The position numbers and the translations under genes are program-made. Source: DATGSF01 sp035302865 (GTDB lineage: Bacteria > Bacteroidota > Bacteroidia > Chitinophagales > Chitinophagaceae). Taken from it: 27,174 nucleotides of DNA. Every line of letters starts with the position of its first letter. Positions within the stretch are counted from its first letter, which is position 1. Location of the stretch: positions 1 to 27,174 of the forward strand of contig DATGSF010000224.1 in the NCBI GenBank assembly GCA_035302865.1, written 5' to 3'. Positions 8,625 to 16,818 of this stretch are shown here, piece after piece. Below the pieces are notes generated by a model. That model was not told the origin of the DNA. It searched no databases and saw only the letters and a program-made list of their open reading frames with translations.

Positions 8625-9117
8625 GTTTGTCTAATTCTGATTGATCTAGATCGTACTGATCTTCTTCTTCTTTCATTTGCTCTCTTTCAATATCTTGTGC
8701 TCGTACTTTAGAAGGGGCTAAGCCTCTTCCTTTTATAATAATAGGATTATCTAATTGCAGTTCAACACCTTTTTTAATGCCAATTAAACTAATGTGAAAA
8801 GTTAAAGATTTACCGACCTCATTAAATACATAAACAAACTTCTGATCTGGGCTGTCAATTAATGCAGATACGGGCGTTTTTTGCATTGATAATGCCGCTG
8901 CACCTTTAATGTTTTTTTCAACTTCTGAAGAGATTCTTCTTTTTAATATCCATAAGTCATTACTTACATAAAAAGAGGATGGTTCAAACTTTTTTAGTTC
9001 AAAAGCTTCAATAAGTATTTGGTGAAATTGAGCAAAATTATGATTCTTACCCATAAGAATATCTCTATAGGTATTATCATCCTCTTCCCATACTGCACGA
9101 AATGTAAATTGTGGCAT
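8605..9117 (-). CDS. Plasmid pRiA4b ORF-3 (IS1096 TnpR-like) family protein
   Basis: A 170-aa cytosolic protein. The N-terminus PQFTFRAVWEEDDNTYRDI followed by HNFAQFHQILIEAFEL and SSFYVSNDLW is the start of the pRiA4b ORF-3-like fold. The centre (FVYVFNEVGKSLTFHISLIG) fits the same family, and the end is very acidic (EREQMKEEEDQYDLDQSELD). The family name comes from mobile elements, but this copy sits in a chromosomal operon with miaA and no transposase is near. The biochemical role is unknown. Its 3' end overlaps miaA by 20 nt. A perfect -7 box lies 20 nt upstream of the ATG. Confidence 0.82.
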   Translation of the reverse strand: MPQFTFRAVWEEDDNTYRDILMGKNHNFAQFHQILIEAFELKKFEPSSFYVSNDLWILKRRISSEVEKNIKGAAALSMQKTPVSALIDSPDQKFVYVFNEVGKSLTFHISLIGIKKGVELQLDNPIIIKGRGLAPSKVRAQDIEREQMKEEEDQYDLDQSELDKHGFSSE

Positions 9118-9137
9118 AAATTATCTTTCTTATTCTA

Positions 9138-9145
9138 CAAAAATA
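9138..9145 (-). promoter_or_regulatory. -7 element TATTTTTG for the pRiA4b ORF-3/miaA/ligA operon
   Basis: Exact TAnnTTTG on the minus strand, ending 20 nt before the ATG at 9117. A clear -33 TTG is lacking. Confidence 0.45.
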
Positions 9146-9223
9146 ACTAATTTTAGTTGTTGTTAAGGCTTAATTTGAATAAAATATCTTCTTCTAAAAA
9201 TTATATAAAATAAAAAATACTTA

Positions 9224-9256
9224 TTGCTACTCTGTTGCATTAGTTTTGTATATTTG
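9224..9256 (+). promoter_or_regulatory. Promoter of the TonB receptor locus: TTG and TATATTTG
   Basis: TTG at 9224-9226 and an exact -7 box TATATTTG at 9249-9256 with a 22-nt spacer, inside the 17-23 nt range known for Flavobacterium promoters. The -7 box ends 6 nt before the first plausible ATG (9263), so the transcript may be leaderless. TTTGCAAA (9253-9260), an 8-bp palindrome, overlaps the -7 box and could be part of an operator. Confidence 0.55.
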
Positions 9257-9262
9257 CAAAGT

Positions 9263-9595
9263 ATGCAGGGGAAAAAACATTTTGCATGGCTTTTAATGCC
9301 ATTTATATTCCTATTTATCTTTTTAAATGGTTATGGGCATTATTTTGTTCATGAATTCCTCTCGCATGAAGATACCATACACAACATTCAATCAGAAACA
9401 GGCTATTCCTATGAATCCGAACACTTGCATTGTGAAGTTTTGGATATTTACCTAATGGAATTTGATTTACCTGTATTGCTTTCTTTTGAAGATTTAGTTG
9501 TTTTCTACACAAAAATTATAGTAAGAAAATCTTCAAAACTTATTTTCAATCCCTTTATAAGGTTCTATTTAAGAGGACCTCCATTTGAACAATAA
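9263..9595 (+). CDS. Small His-rich membrane protein preceding a TonB receptor
   Basis: 110 aa from the ATG at 9263. The open frame extends upstream to a TTG at 9224, but that region contains the promoter, so I start at 9263; an ATG at 9296 is an alternative. The N-terminus QGKKHFAWLLM leads into a hydrophobic helix (FIFLFIFLNGYG), then a stretch rich in histidine (HYFVHEFLSHEDTIH) and HLHCE, then a second hydrophobic patch. It ends with YLRGPPFEQ. Small proteins of this layout, with an HC-type metal-ligand motif, often precede TonB receptors thought to take up metals in Bacteroidota. No named family. The gene is 46 nt upstream of the receptor, so an operon is likely. Metal handling is inferred. 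Confidence 0.65.
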   Translation: MQGKKHFAWLLMPFIFLFIFLNGYGHYFVHEFLSHEDTIHNIQSETGYSYESEHLHCEVLDIYLMEFDLPVLLSFEDLVVFYTKIIVRKSSKLIFNPFIRFYLRGPPFEQ

Positions 9596-9641
9596 TTTGA
9601 GGTTTAATTTATTGTTTAATTAAAAATTTATAAAAAGATAT

Positions 9642-11948
9642 ATGCAAAAAATATTTGCGTTTTTATCTTTCTTTGTAATTGTATGCCTTCAAATACCTTT
9701 ACAAGGAAAGTCTGTGGATTCTTTGCGTTTTGTAATTAAAAATACAGCGAATGAAAAAGTAGAATATCCATTATTAATTATAGGTAATTCTACTTATTTG
9801 GGAGATGAAGATGGTCATCTAATGCTTCCAAAAACTTTAATCAAAAATACATTGCAGTTTAAAGCAATGTCATATAGTGAGTTGCGAATAGAGGCTTCTC
9901 AATTGGATTTAAATCAAGAAATGATAGAAATTGTTTTAAAACCAGAAAGTTACACTTTGGATAAAATTGAAATTTTAGGTCATAAGCAAAATGCTAAAAC
10001 GATAAATCCTAACGAAGGGATCAGACAAGTTGATTTAAATCAATTAGCAGGTATTAGCTTAGGTGATGCAATTAAAAATATAAAAGGTGTGCAATTATTA
10101 CGATCTGGAGCTAATGTTGCTAAGCCTGTTTTACATGGAATGCATAGCAATAGATTACTAATTTTAAATGATGACGTAAAACAAAGAGGACAAGAGTGGG
10201 GGATGGAACATGGAACAGATTTAGATGTTTGGCAAGCTGAAGAGATTATAGTAGTAAAAGGAGCGGAAGGGGTGAAGTATGGAAAAGAAGCTATGGGTGG
10301 CGCTGTTATTGTTCAAAGTCCAAAATTAAAGACGGATAGCGTTATCTACGGATCTATTAGAACATTATTGCAATCAAATGGAAAAGGGATATCTACTGCT
10401 TTTAGATTAGGAGGGCATCATAAAAAACTACCAGCATGGGCTTGGATGGCGCAAGCTGCTCTTAAAAAAAGAGGGAATCTTAAAACCGCAGATTATTTTT
10501 TAGAAAATACCGGTATGAAAGAATGGAGCGCTGCACTGCAATTGTCTTATATAAAAGAGCATTTTCAATCAGATGTGCAATATTCCTTTTTTCAAAATAA
10601 TTTGGGAATACTAAAATCTAGTCATATTGGAAGTCTTGAAGACTTAGAATATCATATTAAAAATGGCAGACCTCTCAGTAAAGGAATATTTGAATATGCT
10701 ATTCGTGCACCAAATCAAGAAGTTGTACATCATATTATGAAATGGAGAAATCATTTACACTTGTCTGATTATGTACATCTAAATATTAATTATGCCTATC
10801 AAAATAACAATAGAAGAGAATTTGATATTAGAAGAGCAGGAAGAACAGAAATTCCTGCTGTAAATCTCTCTTTGAGTAGTCATGATTTAAAACTTGAAAT
10901 GGATGCTATTATAAAAAATCTTGTGGATGTGGATGCGGGCTTAGTCACATACCATGAAGAAAACAAAAATGTTCCAGGAACTTTTACTACTCCTATTATT
11001 CCCGATTATATAGAGAATCAATTTGCGCTATATGGATTAGGAAAAATGCAGTGGAGAAAATGGGAATTCCAGTTAGGTTTGCGTAAGGAGATTATTCAAA
11101 ATAATGCAAAAGGATATAATCAGCATAGAGAGTTATATGGAGAAAATAAAGTTTATAATGATTGGTCCATGTCTTTAGCTACCGCATTTTTATTAAATAA
11201 AAATTGGACTTTCCTTTTTTCTTCAAATACTTCTTGGAGACCGCCTCATGTACAAGAACTGTACAGTACTGGTTTGCATCATGGAGCAGCAGCTATTGAA
11301 ATTGGAAATAGTACTTTAAAAAAAGAAAAAGCGTGGAAAAATGTTTTTTCTATAGAAGCTAAACTGAAAGATGGTTGGCAGCTAAGTTCAGAGATATATG
11401 CACATTTGTTTCACAATTATATTTATTTAAATCCTTCTAATAACTATCAGCAAACCATCAGTGGTGCTTTCCCAATTTATAATTTTATGCAAGATGATGC
11501 TTACTTTTTAGGGGGAGATTTAAGTTCAAACTGGAAAATAATAAATTCAATACATTATAATTTTATGTTCAGTTGGATTCATGCTGAAAAAATGAATGAT
11601 AAAGGTTTTTTACCTGATATTCCAAGTCATAAGCTGAGAAATAATATTACTTATGAAAAACAATGGAATCCAGTTTTTCCAGACTTTAGAATTCATTTAG
11701 AACATGAATGGGTATTGAGCCAAAATAAAAATGATTCAAGTCAGATTTTTGCTCCGGCTCCACCAGCGTATCATTTATTTCATTTTTCGGCATCCAATTC
11801 ATGGCAATGGAAAAAGCATACATTGCAATTGGCTTTGCAGATTGATAATTTATTTAATGTTTTATACAAAGATTATTTAAATAGGAATAGATATTTCGCA
11901 CATGAAATTGGAAGAAATATACAGTTACGAATTAATTATACTTTTTAA
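9642..11948 (+). CDS. TonB-dependent outer membrane receptor, probably for a metal ion or chelate
   Basis: A 768-aa outer membrane gated channel. Residues 1-23 are a signal peptide, about 27-101 a carboxypeptidase-regulatory-like beta domain common in Bacteroidota receptors, about 120-228 the plug, and the rest the 22-strand barrel ending in the aromatic C-terminus RINYTF. The plug shows ISLGDAIKNIKGVQLLRSG, VLHGMHSNRLLILND and the RGQEWGMEHGTDLD segment. That last segment, with HGMH just before it, resembles Bacteroidota receptors I associate with zinc or related metals (ZnuD-like), but the ligand is not proven. It sits between the small His-rich protein and an acidic lipoprotein, all on one strand and closely spaced. 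Confidence 0.9.
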   Translation: MQKIFAFLSFFVIVCLQIPLQGKSVDSLRFVIKNTANEKVEYPLLIIGNSTYLGDEDGHLMLPKTLIKNTLQFKAMSYSELRIEASQLDLNQEMIEIVLKPESYTLDKIEILGHKQNAKTINPNEGIRQVDLNQLAGISLGDAIKNIKGVQLLRSGANVAKPVLHGMHSNRLLILNDDVKQRGQEWGMEHGTDLDVWQAEEIIVVKGAEGVKYGKEAMGGAVIVQSPKLKTDSVIYGSIRTLLQSNGKGISTAFRLGGHHKKLPAWAWMAQAALKKRGNLKTADYFLENTGMKEWSAALQLSYIKEHFQSDVQYSFFQNNLGILKSSHIGSLEDLEYHIKNGRPLSKGIFEYAIRAPNQEVVHHIMKWRNHLHLSDYVHLNINYAYQNNNRREFDIRRAGRTEIPAVNLSLSSHDLKLEMDAIIKNLVDVDAGLVTYHEENKNVPGTFTTPIIPDYIENQFALYGLGKMQWRKWEFQLGLRKEIIQNNAKGYNQHRELYGENKVYNDWSMSLATAFLLNKNWTFLFSSNTSWRPPHVQELYSTGLHHGAAAIEIGNSTLKKEKAWKNVFSIEAKLKDGWQLSSEIYAHLFHNYIYLNPSNNYQQTISGAFPIYNFMQDDAYFLGGDLSSNWKIINSIHYNFMFSWIHAEKMNDKGFLPDIPSHKLRNNITYEKQWNPVFPDFRIHLEHEWVLSQNKNDSSQIFAPAPPAYHLFHFSASNSWQWKKHTLQLALQIDNLFNVLYKDYLNRNRYFAHEIGRNIQLRINYTF

Positions 11949-11961
11949 AAAATAAAAAAAA

Positions 11962-12525
11962 ATGAAAAAAACCAACTTGTTTTTATTAGGAATTGTGCTT
12001 TTTCTTGCTTCATGTAATAAAGAGCCTCAACCAAGTCTAGAGATCCCACAAGAGACAATGGATAAAGTGGAATTTGTATTTGTGCCTTATGATGAAAATA
12101 ATCAATTAAGAACAGACACCTTACGATACTCTTACGATTTATTTCATGAATCAGATGCTGCATATGCATTAGAAAAAGGAAGAAAATACTTATTCCTAAT
12201 AGAAATTTTTAATGCTGAGGAAAAAGTGCATGATGAAATAGAGCAAGAAGGAGAAGAGCATCAATTTTTCTTTTTTACAGAATTAGAAGACTTTTTTATA
12301 AGCTTTAGTTATGCAGATGAAGATAGTAATGGGAATGCTATAGGGTTAAAAAATATAATTGAGCTTGGAGAAAATGAATCAAGTTCCAATTTTCATATAG
12401 TTTTACGGCATGGATTAGATAAGTTTCATCCTAATGCCCAAGTTTATGATGATAAAAATTATAGAGATGCTGGAGGGAGTGATGATTTAAATCTTTCTGT
12501 ATTGTTACATAGTGTTGCTTTTTAA
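11962..12525 (+). CDS. Acidic lipoprotein of the type 1 periplasmic binding fold kind
   Basis: 187 aa. The signal peptide ends in the lipobox LASC with C18 as the lipidated cysteine, so the protein is tethered to a membrane, probably facing the periplasm or cell surface. The body is very acidic: EEKVHDEIEQEGEEHQFFFF, FSYADEDSNGNAIGL and a DDKNYRDAGGSDDLNLS end. These blocks match the small Bacteroidota lipoproteins annotated 'type 1 periplasmic binding fold superfamily', which lie next to this receptor type. It starts 13 nt after the receptor stop. A role in presenting metal to the receptor is an inference from context and from the acidic and histidine residues. Confidence 0.78.
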   Translation: MKKTNLFLLGIVLFLASCNKEPQPSLEIPQETMDKVEFVFVPYDENNQLRTDTLRYSYDLFHESDAAYALEKGRKYLFLIEIFNAEEKVHDEIEQEGEEHQFFFFTELEDFFISFSYADEDSNGNAIGLKNIIELGENESSSNFHIVLRHGLDKFHPNAQVYDDKNYRDAGGSDDLNLSVLLHSVAF

Positions 12526-12568
12526 ATATCTTGGTATATGGGCTTTAGAATAATTAGTTTATTTTTTA

Positions 12569-12576
12569 TAGATTTG
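12569..12576 (+). promoter_or_regulatory. -7 element TAGATTTG for the Crp/Fnr gene
   Basis: Exact TAnnTTTG about 46 nt upstream of the ATG at 12623, in the 97-nt gap after the lipoprotein gene. No convincing -33 TTG. Confidence 0.4.
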
Positions 12577-12622
12577 TATTGTTTAGTAAAGGTTTCCTTT
12601 TCATTATTTAAATCTGAATTTT

Positions 12623-13204
12623 ATGTACTTTCTCGAATATTTACAAAGAAATCTCTCTGTTAGCAAAGAAGATGTGGAAAGACTGAAGCCTTATTTAACA
12701 GAAAAGAAATACGAAAAGGGTAGTTACTTATTACGAGAAGGTGAAGTTTGTGAGTATATTTTTTATGTAAACCATGGATTAGTAAAAATGTATGCCATAG
12801 ATGAGTTTGGAAAGGAGCATATAATACAGTTTGCTCCAGAAGCATGGTTTATAAGCGATAGGGCTAGCATTTATAAAAAAGAAAAATCAAAATACTTTAT
12901 TGAGGCATTAGAAGATTCTTCTATAATGTTAATATCAGAACAATTTATTGCTAAAGCTTTGGAGATTAGTGCTGAATACCGTTCTCATAATGAACATTTA
13001 TTACAGAACCATATTTTGCAATTACAAAATAGGATTCATTTATTATTATGTGCAAGTTTAGAACAGCGTTATTTATCCTTTATGGAATTGTATCCAGAAT
13101 TAACATTAAAAGTTCCACAATGGATGATAGCTTCTTATTTAGGAGTGGCGCCTGAAAGCTTGAGTAGAATACGTAAAGAGTTAAAAAATAAAGGCCAATC
13201 CTAA
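12623..13204 (+). CDS. Crp/Fnr family transcriptional regulator
   Basis: 193 aa. Residues about 20-115 form a cyclic-nucleotide-binding-like beta barrel (KYEKGSYLLREGEVCEYIFY, GLVKMYAIDEFGKEHIIQF), followed by a dimerisation helix about 120-150 (LLQNHILQLQNRIHLLL), and a short C-terminal winged helix with VPQWMIASYLGVAPESLSRI (164-183). Only two cysteines are present, C43 and C143, so there is no FNR-type iron-sulfur motif, and the cAMP-contact RxSxxA pattern is not evident. The signal is therefore unknown, as for most short Bacteroidota members. The MscS gene begins 12 nt downstream and is probably in the same transcript. Confidence 0.9.
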   Translation: MYFLEYLQRNLSVSKEDVERLKPYLTEKKYEKGSYLLREGEVCEYIFYVNHGLVKMYAIDEFGKEHIIQFAPEAWFISDRASIYKKEKSKYFIEALEDSSIMLISEQFIAKALEISAEYRSHNEHLLQNHILQLQNRIHLLLCASLEQRYLSFMELYPELTLKVPQWMIASYLGVAPESLSRIRKELKNKGQS

Positions 13205-13216
13205 AAAAATAGCTAT

Positions 13217-14155
13217 ATGAAATTATCATTTTTTAAAATACAAGATAAGAAAGCAAAGCAGTGGATAATATTTTATGCCATTAGTGCTATGGTAATGTTG
13301 ACATTGCACTATGTCTTAGATCTTAAATTTTTTGAAGAATGGAAAAATTACATTCCTTTTTTGAAGAGATTAACTTTAAGTTTATTTTTAATTTCTCTTA
13401 TCCTATTAGCAAGGAAACTTATTGAGCAATTTATTATAACTGCTGCTCAAACCAAAGGTGATGAGCATAATTTATTAAGAGTAACTAGACTTGTTTCAAC
13501 ACTATTGATTTTAATTGTTGCTGTAGCTTTTATCTTTCAAAAATTATATGGTGCTGCGCTAAGTATTGGTTTATTATCTTTAGTTTTAGGTTTTGCATTG
13601 CAAGCGCCAATCACTTCTTTTATTGGTTGGTTATATTTGATTTTTCGAAGACCTTATCAAGTAGGAAATAGAATTGAAATTAATGGTATGCGTGGCGATG
13701 TTATTGAAATATCTTATTTAGATACTACAATTTTAGAATGTAGTGGAACCTATTTAGGAAATGATAGAAGATCAGGAAGAGTTATTCAATTTCCTAATAG
13801 TATAATACTAAAAGAAGAAGTTATAAACTATTCAGGTCCTCAAATTCCTTTTATATGGAATGAAACAGCTATACAGATTGCTTATACTAGTGATTTGCAA
13901 TTTGTAGAGTCTTGTTTGCTAGAAGCTTGTGATGAAGACTTTAAGGAAAGTTATCCAAAATTATTTAAAAATCCTAATTGGAAATCAGCAGTATATTTTC
14001 GTGTCAATCAGTATGCTTGGATGGAAGCTGTTATTTCTTATCCAGTTGAACCAGAAGATACTACAGGGAGAAGAAATAGAATTTTACGTAAGGCTTTGCC
14101 TTTATTAAATGCAGAACCAAGCAAGGTGCAATTCCCAGAAGGATCTTTGCGATAG
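13217..14155 (+). CDS. MscS-type mechanosensitive ion channel
   Basis: 312 aa, inner membrane. Hydrophobic segments lie at about 15-33, 49-65, 89-108 and 112-130, the last being the pore-lining helix (AALSIGLLSLVLGFALQAP). The MscS beta domain follows (RPYQVGNRIEINGMRGDVIEI, then VIQFPNSIIL), and then the C-terminal alpha/beta part. Such channels open on membrane tension and release solutes during hypo-osmotic shock; the four-helix N-terminus and moderate size fit the small-conductance class. It lies 12 nt after the Crp/Fnr gene. No terminator is obvious before the YceI gene, which has its own promoter. Confidence 0.93.
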   Translation: MKLSFFKIQDKKAKQWIIFYAISAMVMLTLHYVLDLKFFEEWKNYIPFLKRLTLSLFLISLILLARKLIEQFIITAAQTKGDEHNLLRVTRLVSTLLILIVAVAFIFQKLYGAALSIGLLSLVLGFALQAPITSFIGWLYLIFRRPYQVGNRIEINGMRGDVIEISYLDTTILECSGTYLGNDRRSGRVIQFPNSIILKEEVINYSGPQIPFIWNETAIQIAYTSDLQFVESCLLEACDEDFKESYPKLFKNPNWKSAVYFRVNQYAWMEAVISYPVEPEDTTGRRNRILRKALPLLNAEPSKVQFPEGSLR

Positions 14156-14257
14156 AGTATCAAAAAAATATTCTTATTTTATTTTTCAAAAGTTTTAAGA
14201 ATTATAGTTGTAATTGTTTTCTTAACATAGGTCAATGGCGAAAAAATGAGTACCTCA

Positions 14258-14265
14258 TACCTTTG
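14258..14265 (+). promoter_or_regulatory. -7 element TACCTTTG for yceI
   Basis: Exact TAnnTTTG 36 nt before the ATG at 14302. It overlaps a TTG (14263) that would otherwise extend the reading frame by 13 codons, which supports the downstream ATG as the true start. Confidence 0.5.
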
Positions 14266-14301
14266 TATTATTACAAATTAAAAAATAAAATAAAAAAGAT
14301 T

Positions 14302-14829
14302 ATGAGTAAAGTAAAATGGACATTAGATCCTGCACATAGTGAAATTGAATTTAAGGTACGCCATATGATGATTTCCAATGTAAAAGGCAGTTTTGATTCT
14401 TTTAATGCAGAGATTGATGGAGAAGATTTTCAATCAGGTAAAATTCATGTTGAAGTGGATGCATCAAGTATTAATACAGGACAGGAAGATAGAGATAAAC
14501 ATTTAGAAAGTAAAGACTTCTTTGATGTTGCTCAGTATCCAAAAATTATATTTGAAGGAGAAAAAATGCTTAAAAAATCCGAAAACTCTTATGTTTTAGA
14601 AGGAAAGTTAACTATTAGAGATATAACAAAACCTTTAAGCTTGAACGTAGAGTATGGTGGCATGAAAAAAGACCCTTGGGGGAATGAAAAAGTAGGATTT
14701 AGTATTGACGGTAAGTTTAACAGAAAAGATTGGGGTTTAGGTTGGAACACAGTTTTAGAAACAGGCGGGGTTATGGTTGGTGAAGAAGTAAAAATCAATG
14801 CTGAAGTGCAGTTTGCCAAACAAGCATAG
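14302..14829 (+). CDS. YceI family lipocalin-like protein
   Basis: 175 aa from the ATG at 14302. The whole length fits the YceI beta-barrel: KWTLDPAHSEIEFKVRHMMI at the N-terminus, VEVDASSINTGQEDRDKHL, SKDFFDVAQYPKIIFE, LTIRDITKPLSL, and the signature FNRKDWGLGWN near residues 147-157. YceI proteins bind isoprenoid or amide lipids in a barrel pocket. There is no signal peptide, so this copy is probably cytosolic, unlike the periplasmic E. coli protein. It is flanked by its own promoter and a strong terminator, so it is a single-gene unit. Confidence 0.93.
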   Translation: MSKVKWTLDPAHSEIEFKVRHMMISNVKGSFDSFNAEIDGEDFQSGKIHVEVDASSINTGQEDRDKHLESKDFFDVAQYPKIIFEGEKMLKKSENSYVLEGKLTIRDITKPLSLNVEYGGMKKDPWGNEKVGFSIDGKFNRKDWGLGWNTVLETGGVMVGEEVKINAEVQFAKQA

Positions 14830-14853
14830 TATAAAAAATAATTAATTATTTTG

Positions 14854-14893
14854 ACGCTCTATAGGAATAAATTTTTCTATAGAGCGTTTTTTT
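14854..14893 (+). terminator. Rho-independent terminator of yceI
   Basis: A perfect 11-bp stem, arms 14854-14864 and 14877-14887, GC-richer than its surroundings, followed directly by a run of T (14887-14893). It lies 25 nt past the yceI stop. Confidence 0.93.
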
Positions 14894-14934
14894 ATTAAAT
14901 TTATCTTCAAATTTAAGAATATTTGCAAATTTTA

Positions 14935-14942
14935 TATTTTTG
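14935..14942 (+). promoter_or_regulatory. -7 element TATTTTTG for the acyl-CoA synthetase operon
   Basis: Exact TAnnTTTG 82 nt upstream of the ATG at 15025, after the yceI terminator. No -33 TTG at the usual distance, and AT-rich sequence makes chance matches possible. Confidence 0.3.
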
Positions 14943-15024
14943 ATAAAATTCTATGAATAAGAAAACTTGATTTAAAGCATCTAATTTCTAATTCAAATGC
15001 ACGCTAAAATAAAATGAACGTATA

Positions 15025-16806
15025 ATGAAAAGATTATTTGATATATTCCTTAAACAGGCACAAAATAGACCAAATAGTGACTTGTTAGGTTATAAGGAAA
15101 ATGGTATTTGGAAAACCCTAAAGTGTAAAGAAGTAGTTGATGAAGCTGAACGCTTCGCTGAGGGTTTATTGGCTATTGGTATTAAGAATGAAATTCTGGA
15201 AATTGAAAAACAGGAAAAGATAGCCTTAGTTTCACCTAATAGGCCAGAATGGGTTATCACTGATTTAGCTGTGCAATTAACAGGAGCAGTATTAACTCCT
15301 ATTTATCCAACTATTAGCCCACATGAATTTGCATTTATTCTAAATGAAGCAGAGATTGAAAAAGTGATTTTTTCAGATAAAGAAATGTATAAAAGATTTG
15401 AATCTGCTTTTGATAGCATTCCTACTTTAAAGCATTTTATTTCTTTCGAACCGTTTGAAGAGGCGAAGCATTGGAAATCAATGCATGGAAATCAAAATAC
15501 TAAGCAAGAGCGACTGCAAATAATGGAAAGAATTAAAACAGAAAACATCGCAACTTTAATTTACACTTCGGGAACTACAGGTAAACCTAAAGGAGTAATG
15601 TTATCGCATGAGAATATATATTCAAATGTTATGGATTGCATGCCTGTTTTTGATTTCGCTGAAGTAGATGAAAAGGCATTAAGCTTTCTCCCTTTAAATC
15701 ATATTTTTGAAAGAACTGTAACTTATATATATATAGAAGCAGGAATGACTATTTATTACGCAGAAAATTTAGATACTATAGGCGAAAATCTTAAGGAAGT
15801 ACAGCCTATTGTCTTTACTTGCGTGCCGAGGCTCTTAGAAAAAGTATATGAAAGAATTTTGATTACAGGGCATAGCTTAACAGGAATTAAAAAGAAGCTG
15901 TTTTTCTGGGCAAATGATTTAGGAATGAAATATGATACTGTAGATAAAGGTTCTGCCTGGTATAGATTTCAATTAAAAATAGCAAATAAAATTATCTTTA
16001 ATAAATGGCGAGAAGCGTTAGGTGGAAGAGTACGCGCTGTGGTGAGTGGCTCAGCTCCATTACAAGATAAATTAATTCGAATTTTTTGTGCAGCACAGAT
16101 TAATGTTATGGAAGGGTATGGTTTAACAGAAACATCACCTGTTATCTCAGTAAATTTAAGAGATGAAGCTCAGAAGCGAATAGGAACCGTAGGACCAGCT
16201 ATTAAAAATGTAGAAGTTAAAATTGCAGATGATGGGGAGATTTTAACTCGAGGTAAGAACAATATGGTTGGTTATTATAAAAATCAAGAAATGACCGATG
16301 AGGTAATTGATAAGGATGGATGGTTGCATACAGGAGATATTGGTGTTTTGGAAGAAGGTAAGTATTTAAGAATTACAGATAGAAAGAAAGAAATCTTCAA
16401 AACTTCAGGTGGAAAATATGTTGCTCCACAAGCAGTAGAAGGAAAAATTAGAGAAAGTCATTTTATTGAACAAATGATGGTGTTTGGGCCTAATAGAAAG
16501 TTTGTAGCTGCATTAATTGTACCCAGTTTTGATCATGTTAGGAATAAATTGAAAAGAGAAAATATTAGCTTGCCAAAAACAAATAAAGAATTAATTAAAA
16601 TGCCTGAAGTTATTGACTTAATTCAAAAACAAGTGGAAAAATATAATTCATATTTAAATCATGTGGAGCAAGTTAAAAAGTTTACTCTTTTAGCTGATGA
16701 GTGGACTGTCGATAATGGAATATTAACCCCAAAATTATCTCTAAGAAGAAAAAAGATTTATGAAAGATATGAAGCAGAAATAGAAGCTTTGTATACTGAT
16801 GTTTAA
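15025..16806 (+). CDS. Long-chain acyl-CoA synthetase (AMP-forming)
   Basis: Activates fatty acids to acyl-CoA through an acyl-AMP intermediate. 593 aa, typical of the Bacteroidota long-chain synthetases. Seen: the phosphate-binding loop YTSGTTGKPKG (180-190), FLPLNHIFERTVTYIY (220-235), VSGSAPL (339-345), EGYGLTETSPV (362-372), WLHTGDIG with D437 (432-439), RITDRKKEIFKTSGGKYVAPQ (448-468), and a complete C-terminal cap domain. No signal peptide; probably cytosolic or peripheral at the inner membrane. DUF349 follows after 12 nt. FadD15/ACSBG-like by overall sequence; chain-length preference cannot be read. Confidence 0.93.
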   Translation: MKRLFDIFLKQAQNRPNSDLLGYKENGIWKTLKCKEVVDEAERFAEGLLAIGIKNEILEIEKQEKIALVSPNRPEWVITDLAVQLTGAVLTPIYPTISPHEFAFILNEAEIEKVIFSDKEMYKRFESAFDSIPTLKHFISFEPFEEAKHWKSMHGNQNTKQERLQIMERIKTENIATLIYTSGTTGKPKGVMLSHENIYSNVMDCMPVFDFAEVDEKALSFLPLNHIFERTVTYIYIEAGMTIYYAENLDTIGENLKEVQPIVFTCVPRLLEKVYERILITGHSLTGIKKKLFFWANDLGMKYDTVDKGSAWYRFQLKIANKIIFNKWREALGGRVRAVVSGSAPLQDKLIRIFCAAQINVMEGYGLTETSPVISVNLRDEAQKRIGTVGPAIKNVEVKIADDGEILTRGKNNMVGYYKNQEMTDEVIDKDGWLHTGDIGVLEEGKYLRITDRKKEIFKTSGGKYVAPQAVEGKIRESHFIEQMMVFGPNRKFVAALIVPSFDHVRNKLKRENISLPKTNKELIKMPEVIDLIQKQVEKYNSYLNHVEQVKKFTLLADEWTVDNGILTPKLSLRRKKIYERYEAEIEALYTDV

Positions 16807-16818
16807 AATTTTAACAAT

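Noticed and set aside
9224..9262. TTG-initiated N-terminal extension of the small His-rich protein
   Set aside because: The extension covers the -33/-7 promoter boxes, so it would not be in the transcript.
14263..14301. TTG-initiated extension of YceI
   Set aside because: It lies in the -7 box TACCTTTG, and the translated extension is low-complexity lysine/asparagine unlike YceI.
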